A stretch of DNA of 64,000 nucleotides from Tyto alba (taxonomy: Eukaryota; Chordata; Aves; Strigiformes; Tytonidae): assembly GCF_018691265.1 (NCBI RefSeq), contig NW_024881322.1:4960001-5024000 (forward strand). Direction: 5' to 3'. A program made the position numbers and the translations under genes. Of this stretch, positions 60,401-64,000 are shown piece by piece (the stretch's first letter is position 1; each line of letters opens with the position of its first letter). Under the pieces are notes generated by a model. It was not told the origin of the DNA and did not search any database. It worked only from the letters and a program-made list of their open reading frames with translations.

Positions 60401-63103
60401 GTCGGACACCCCCGTGTGCTGCAATCCTCCCAGCGCTGAACTACAGCAGCGGGGGCTGCTTTTTCCCACAAGACCCTGGCCTCCTTCGGACACAATCACC
60501 TGAGTTGATGTGCCCTATCATGACTGTATCTTGTCATCTGCTCCACTGTAGACCTCCATGGGTGGCAGGGGGGTGGCCCTGCCATCTCACCGCAGGATAC
60601 AGGGTGGAGGCTCTGCTCTGGTGCATCTCCCCACCCTTTCCTCCTCTGTTCTTCCACTGGCCTCGGCGTTCACGTGGATGTTGCAACTCCTCACAAGTCC
60701 AACTCCTCCTCTCAGGTTCCCTCTTAACAGTGTCTCTGCGATAACATATTTGATTGTCTCAGCCTTGTTACAGAGATGGGTCTAACTTGGAGCTGGGGGA
60801 GCTTTAAGATGCTTCTCACAGGGGCCACTGCTGTAGCCCCCTCCCCTGCTACCAAAAACCCCACCACTCACTCAAACCCAGGACACTAGCCTAACTCTGG
60901 AGGTTCTACACTTCTTTTCTTTGTATTTTTTCATGGCAATGTGTGATTGTGAGAGGGGACTCATTGGGACAGGGAGAAACAGTGACTGGAGCCTGCTGCA
61001 CTTCATCTATCCTCACCTGGGAAGTACATAGTCCCTTACGGCCAGTAGCCAGCTGACACATGTTTGAGCAGCCCCTGACTCTTGGGCTGTTGCTACAGTT
61101 GGCTCTGGATGGTCTGGGGCAGCCGTCTGGAATAGGTGAGTCATTATTTTCAGGGTGTGTGAGTAGTCTCAGACTCAGCCCATCTGGTTTCCGTGCAGCA
61201 GAGCACCCTGCAACACTTTTTCTTTCCTTCCTCTTCTCTGCTGCAAGTGACCAGGGGGAAGCTGTTGAACATTTGGAGTTGCCAAGGGGAGGCAGCTGCT
61301 GAGCGCTCCAGTTCCCAGAAGAGGTTCTCTCTGGGCTGCAGCAGGGAGGCAGATGGAGAGCTGAAGTCATATTCCTGTCCCGAGTGAATGAGATGATTCA
61401 GACATTTCAATTAAAAAATTGCAGGACATAGTCAAGGAACACATTTTTTATATTTGACAAAACATATTTTTTTTTTTTTTTTATAACACACTTGAATGTT
61501 GTAACTTAGAACATCAGGGACAACAGAAATTACTGTAAATTCATGTCAAAGTACAGGATTGAAATGTATGGATCTGCAAGGACAGAGCCTGTTTATTTCA
61601 TAGCAGCAGTATGAAGCGCTGTGGTGTTAGGAGCAGAAAAACAAGAAATGTTGAAGAGATTATAAAATGTTGAGAGTCAACAGTGCAGAGGAGGGAAGGG
61701 TTGATGATGGGAAATGGTGGTACGGGTACCATTGTACAAGTTAAACCATGGCACAAAGAACTTCTGATTTTATGCAGAATGTATAATGTAAAGGTAGTGA
61801 TTTATGGAGAATAAGCTGTCGTGATGTAAGGAAATTAGTCCATGGAGTACAATGAGACAGTCCCTTTGCTCTGGGGTTAGTTACCTCAGCATAGTGCTTG
61901 CCACTGATGTGCATTCTTGTAGACAAAATCCATTTTATTTTATAAACAAGATAAACAACCAGCCGACAACCATCTGTCTATTTTTTAGCAAAATGAACAG
62001 TTTCCATATAAGCCTCCTCAAAAAACTTTTTCATCGTGCTGCTGTTCAACAGATTTTTCCAAATGTCTAACTTAGTTTTCAAGTAATCTTCTTCTGCATA
62101 TATTTTCTGGTTTGTTTTCACTGTCTACTGTGTGTCATGTTGCTCCATTTGTAGTGATACTCAAGATCAGTTGTCGTTTTAATGAAGTATTTACAATAAC
62201 ACATTACAGATTCTTGAAGCTTTAATTCTCCTTTGTTTCTGGCAAAAGTGAGTTTGGAAGAGGGACAAGTATCATAATTAAAGAGGCTATTCTAATTCTT
62301 AAGAGAACAGCATGGTTTCTTTGATGCTGACGTGGTTATTTCAGCACAGTAAATGAGAGTTGTCTCTTGGCTGTGCCATGTCTGACTTAAGTGGAAATGC
62401 TTTTCCCAAATTTATAAACTTATTTAGACCAATAGAAATGCTTTCCCACATTTATAAACATATTTAGATCAATTGGGGAAATTTAATTTTATTTGATTTA
62501 GGTGTCTACATATTAGCCAGTCAACATAGGCCCTCATCATAAGCTTTTGCAGAGAAACTGCATTTCTTCATGATCCATCCCTTCCTAAGGTAGACAGCTA
62601 GATGCAGAGATAGCTGTGCTATGCAGGTGCCTGTTCCTTTGTGTTAACTACAAAGGGAGTTTGAGGTGACCAGCTCAGACACACATGTCTAAAGTTGGGT
62701 GACGTGAAGTGAGAACATTTGAAAACTTTGATGGTATTGTGTAACACTAAGAGAAAACTGACCTACTTTGCCTATGCAGCCAGACTGCTCGATCTCATTT
62801 TGATGTTCAGTTGCGTATGCTTTTGGTGCTGGGAGAGTTCAGAATTCATGTGCAAACATTAATTTTACAGACTACGCAGTAGGGAGCCTGAAGGTCTAAG
62901 AAAGTGGAGTCCTGTACTTTGATGAAAGAGAAGACACTTTAAAAACTTGCTTTAAATGTACAAATATGTTGTGATATTTTTCAGGGTGGAGATCTAGACC
63001 TTAAAATTCACGAGTACAAAGAATCTGGGAAGATATTCACTCAAAGACAAATAATAGACTGGTTTATACAGTTGTTACTCGGAGTCAACTATATGCATGA
63101 AAG
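39239..63103 (+). CDS. NEK11: NEK11, NIMA-related kinase 11 (partial, first three coding exons)
   Basis: Serine/threonine kinase of the NEK family; human NEK11 acts in the DNA replication and damage checkpoint, downstream of CHK1, promoting CDC25A degradation. Coding segments 39239-39408, 56550-56715 and 62985-63103 join in frame to 151 complete residues plus two bases. Kinase motifs seen: glycine loop LGNGSFGNV (residues 35-43), VLKEI with the ATP-anchoring Lys61, probable alpha-C Glu79, hinge TEYCE and the helix ending in MHE just before HRD. The HRD, DFG and activation loop and the C-terminal regulatory region lie right of the window. The start MLKFQE matches human. Residues 10-26 diverge most. 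Confidence 0.95.
40605..40630. repeat. T26 homopolymer
   Basis: 26 uninterrupted T in NEK11 intron 1. Confidence 0.95.
44360..44490 (+). mobile_element. MIR/CORE-SINE-like ancient relic
   Basis: The order 'tttgcaaatgga..aaacagggaggttaaacagcttgc..gttcatgtagcaag' recalls the MIR core 'acagatgaggaaactgaggcacagagaggttaagtgacttgcccaaggtcacacagc'. It is highly diverged and edges are uncertain. Confidence 0.35.
45591..45624. repeat. (TTTG)n tract
   Basis: T-rich sequence ending in four TTTG-type units. A similar tract is at about 48731-48780. Confidence 0.85.
46489..46508. repeat. T20 homopolymer
   Basis: A run of about 20 T in NEK11 intron 1. Confidence 0.9.
47430..47445. repeat. (AC)8 microsatellite
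   Basis: Short AC repeat beside the GC-rich patch, followed by gcg. Confidence 0.9.
47941..47982. repeat. Poly-T/pyrimidine tract
   Basis: About 40 bp of almost pure T with a few C. Confidence 0.9.
48165..48184. repeat. 20-bp perfect palindrome
   Basis: Equal to its own reverse complement over 20 bp, centred on CCCGGG with GAGCTC on each side. Outer flanks remain imperfectly complementary (cagtgagctg and tcagtgctg). Confidence 0.95.
50973..51160. repeat. Diverged tandem duplication, period about 98-102 bp
   Basis: Segments at 50973-51058 and 51071-51160 share, in order, ttatggctt, atcaata, aaaag, atttgatttaag, agttgtg and atact. Identity is roughly three quarters by eye, so the duplication is old. 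Confidence 0.75.
53551..53640 (+). mobile_element. CR1 LINE 3' end fragment
   Basis: A 90-bp match to the remembered chicken-repeat-1 3' terminus: gggacatggtttagtggtag at the start, a central GATGATCTTAAAGGTCTTTT and a final AATGATTCTAT. Only the 3' end is present, as usual for 5'-truncated CR1 copies. The good match implies a relatively young copy. Confidence 0.85.
56550..56715 (+). CDS. NEK11: NEK11 coding exon: catalytic lysine and alpha-C helix
   Basis: Reads KVLKEISVGDLKPNETVEAN, then LEAQLLSKLDHPAIVKFYAS and ends SFCIITEYCE at a gtgaga donor. The Lys of VLKEI anchors the ATP phosphates. It is nearly identical to human NEK11 in this segment. Confidence 0.97.
58083..58113. repeat. Poly-T tract
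   Basis: About 31 bp of T interrupted by a single A. Confidence 0.9.
58179..58236. repeat. 29-bp direct tandem duplication
   Basis: Two adjacent 29-bp copies, 58179-58207 and 58208-58236, each ctgctgcagcactccttgga followed by a T run. They differ at one base, which suggests a recent duplication. Confidence 0.95.
59812..60885 (-). mobile_element. Solo LTR, avian ERVL-type, 1074 bp
   Basis: Begins TGTCATGGTTTGAG and ends CAAACCCAGGACA, so the ends are TG...CA with imperfect inverted termini of about 14 bp. It is flanked on both sides by the same 5 bp, CTAGC (59807-59811 and 60886-60890), a target-site duplication of the length typical of ERVL. Inside are 68-bp spaced copies of GAGCTGCTCC(A/G)GCGT at about 60320 and 60388. 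No internal gag, pol or env sequence is present, so recombination left a single LTR. Reading direction is inferred as minus from the usual family orientation. It is antisense to NEK11. Confidence 0.85.
62394..62474. repeat. About 41-bp direct tandem duplication
   Basis: Copies at 62394-62434 and 62435-62474 both begin gaaatgctt and contain tttataaac and tatttaga. They differ at a few bases and by one indel. Confidence 0.9.
62985..63103 (+). CDS. NEK11: NEK11 coding exon: helices before the catalytic loop
   Basis: Reads GGDLDLKIHEYKESGKIFTQ, then IIDWFIQLLLGVNYMHE plus AG at a gtacag donor. Human has EGRDLDDKIQEYKQAGKIF and LLLGVDYMHERR. The next exon, with HRD, is outside the window. Confidence 0.96.
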
Positions 63104-64000
63104 GTACAGTCATTTAACATGAGAGCATTTCGCTTGGGAGGAGAGTGACTAGAGCCACTGAGTAGCTGCAGATATTCAAACAGAAACAAAACCGTATGGA
63201 TTGTCTTGTATTGCTATAAAGTCTTGTTCACCAAACTGCTGCAGTATATGTCTTATACCTAAAATGTAATTAATTACCTATCCTGCAAGAATATTGTGTA
63301 TTACATCTTTTGGCAGGGCAGTAATAGATGTCTTTCAGCAATAGACATACTTAGAAAAAGAGTCAAGTGAAAAATTTAACACAACAGAAACAATTCAATA
63401 TTGTTAGAAAAAAATGGATTAAAAGGTTAAAAGAAATTCCGTTTTTTCGAGGGGAGTCAGCAAGGGTCTCTTGCAGATATTTAGTGTCACCTTTAAGGTA
63501 GGTGGGACTATTTAGCGTGGCATGAGGGAGACAGAGTGCTGTGCTGAGCCAGGAGCAGAAGGCCCAGCACACTGCCACCCGCATGGAGAGCTGGAGGAAT
63601 GGCTGAGCAAAAATGGGAATACCAGGCACCTTTTCTAGCAGCTTTTCAGAAACAGTGAGCTAGTCGAAGTTAACCTGGCTTGCACCATCTCCTTTCCTCT
63701 GTCTCCTCCTTGTTGCTTATGCCTGTTGGCAGCTCTGAAATGTCACATTAATGAACAAGACAGAGAATTCTTTCAAAAGAGCAATGTAACCCAAAAGTCC
63801 AAGATTTTTCATCCTGCCAAGCTGAACTGTTTGGACTATTATTCCTGCTGAACTTTTAGAAATAAGAATGTCATTGCTGTAAGGACTATTTTAACAAAGG
63901 CTAAGGATGTTTTTCTGTAATCACCTGCATGTTTTGGAAAGATGAGCTAACTGCCTAAAATAATGGCCTAAATTATTAACACATCCGGGGGAGAAGATGT
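63104..64000 (+). other. NEK11 intron 3, 5' part
   Basis: No HRD-containing exon appears before the window ends. The 88-codon reverse frame at 63363-63629 is unrecognised. Confidence 0.75.

Larger units (their letters stand above)
56716..62984 (+). other. NEK11 intron 2 (6.3 kb)
   Basis: Contains a T-rich tract (58083-58113), a 29-bp tandem duplication (58179-58236), a solo LTR (59812-60885), a GC-richer stretch (60906-61390), a T run (about 61468-61482) and a 41-bp tandem duplication (62394-62474). No coding exon is recognised. Confidence 0.75.

Noticed and set aside
60068..60499. Open frames of 123 and 87 codons inside the LTR
   Set aside because: They follow the internal repeats of the LTR. 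LTRs of this type do not encode proteins.
60906..61370. 154-codon minus-strand frame
   Set aside because: Sits in the GC-richer stretch beside the LTR. It does not resemble retroviral or host proteins that I know.

Overview
This is vertebrate nuclear DNA: about 64 kb, mostly AT-rich intron, with short GT-AG-bounded exons. It is most likely from a bird. A CR1 LINE 3' end with the avian-type terminal sequence lies at 53551-53640, and a solo LTR with ends typical of avian ERVL-type LTRs lies at 59812-60885. Interspersed repeats are otherwise sparse. The gene order ATP2C1 (+), ASTE1 (-), NEK11 (+) matches human 3q22. The LTR hints at a non-galliform bird, but the species cannot be fixed from the window.

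Region 1 (1 to about 26.6 kb) is the 3' four fifths of ATP2C1, the Golgi Ca2+/Mn2+ pump SPCA1. I placed 20 coding exons, and each joins in frame with the next. They encode 744 residues plus stop, starting at the equivalent of human residue 178. The TGE loop, catalytic Asp, nucleotide-binding domain, hinge and M3-M10 are all intact. The 5' exons lie to the left of the window.

Region 2 (about 26.6-30.4 kb) lies between two convergent genes. It holds no recognisable gene.

Region 3 (30.4-35.5 kb, minus strand) is ASTE1, an XPG/FEN1-family protein. All four coding exons are present (664 residues). The first is a 1.3 kb GC-rich exon. The last contains a nine-adenine coding run.

Region 4 (about 34.4-36.1 kb) is a CpG island covering ASTE1 exon 1 and its upstream side. 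It probably acts as a shared, divergent promoter for ASTE1 and NEK11.

Region 5 (36-64 kb) is the 5' part of NEK11, a NIMA-family DNA-damage-checkpoint kinase. I see a possible non-coding 5' exon and three coding exons (Gly loop, VLK lysine, alpha-C to the start of the catalytic loop). These are separated by introns of 17 kb and 6 kb. The introns contain the LTR, CR1 and MIR-like relics, three local tandem duplications, a 20-bp perfect palindrome and a GC-rich patch. NEK11 continues to the right of the window.

I found no new gene system. The observations most worth a second look are the solo LTR, the ASTE1 mononucleotide run, the putative NEK11 5' exon and the unexplained duplications and GC patch in the NEK11 introns. 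Exon edges come from reading frames, splice dinucleotides and remembered human homologues, not from transcripts.
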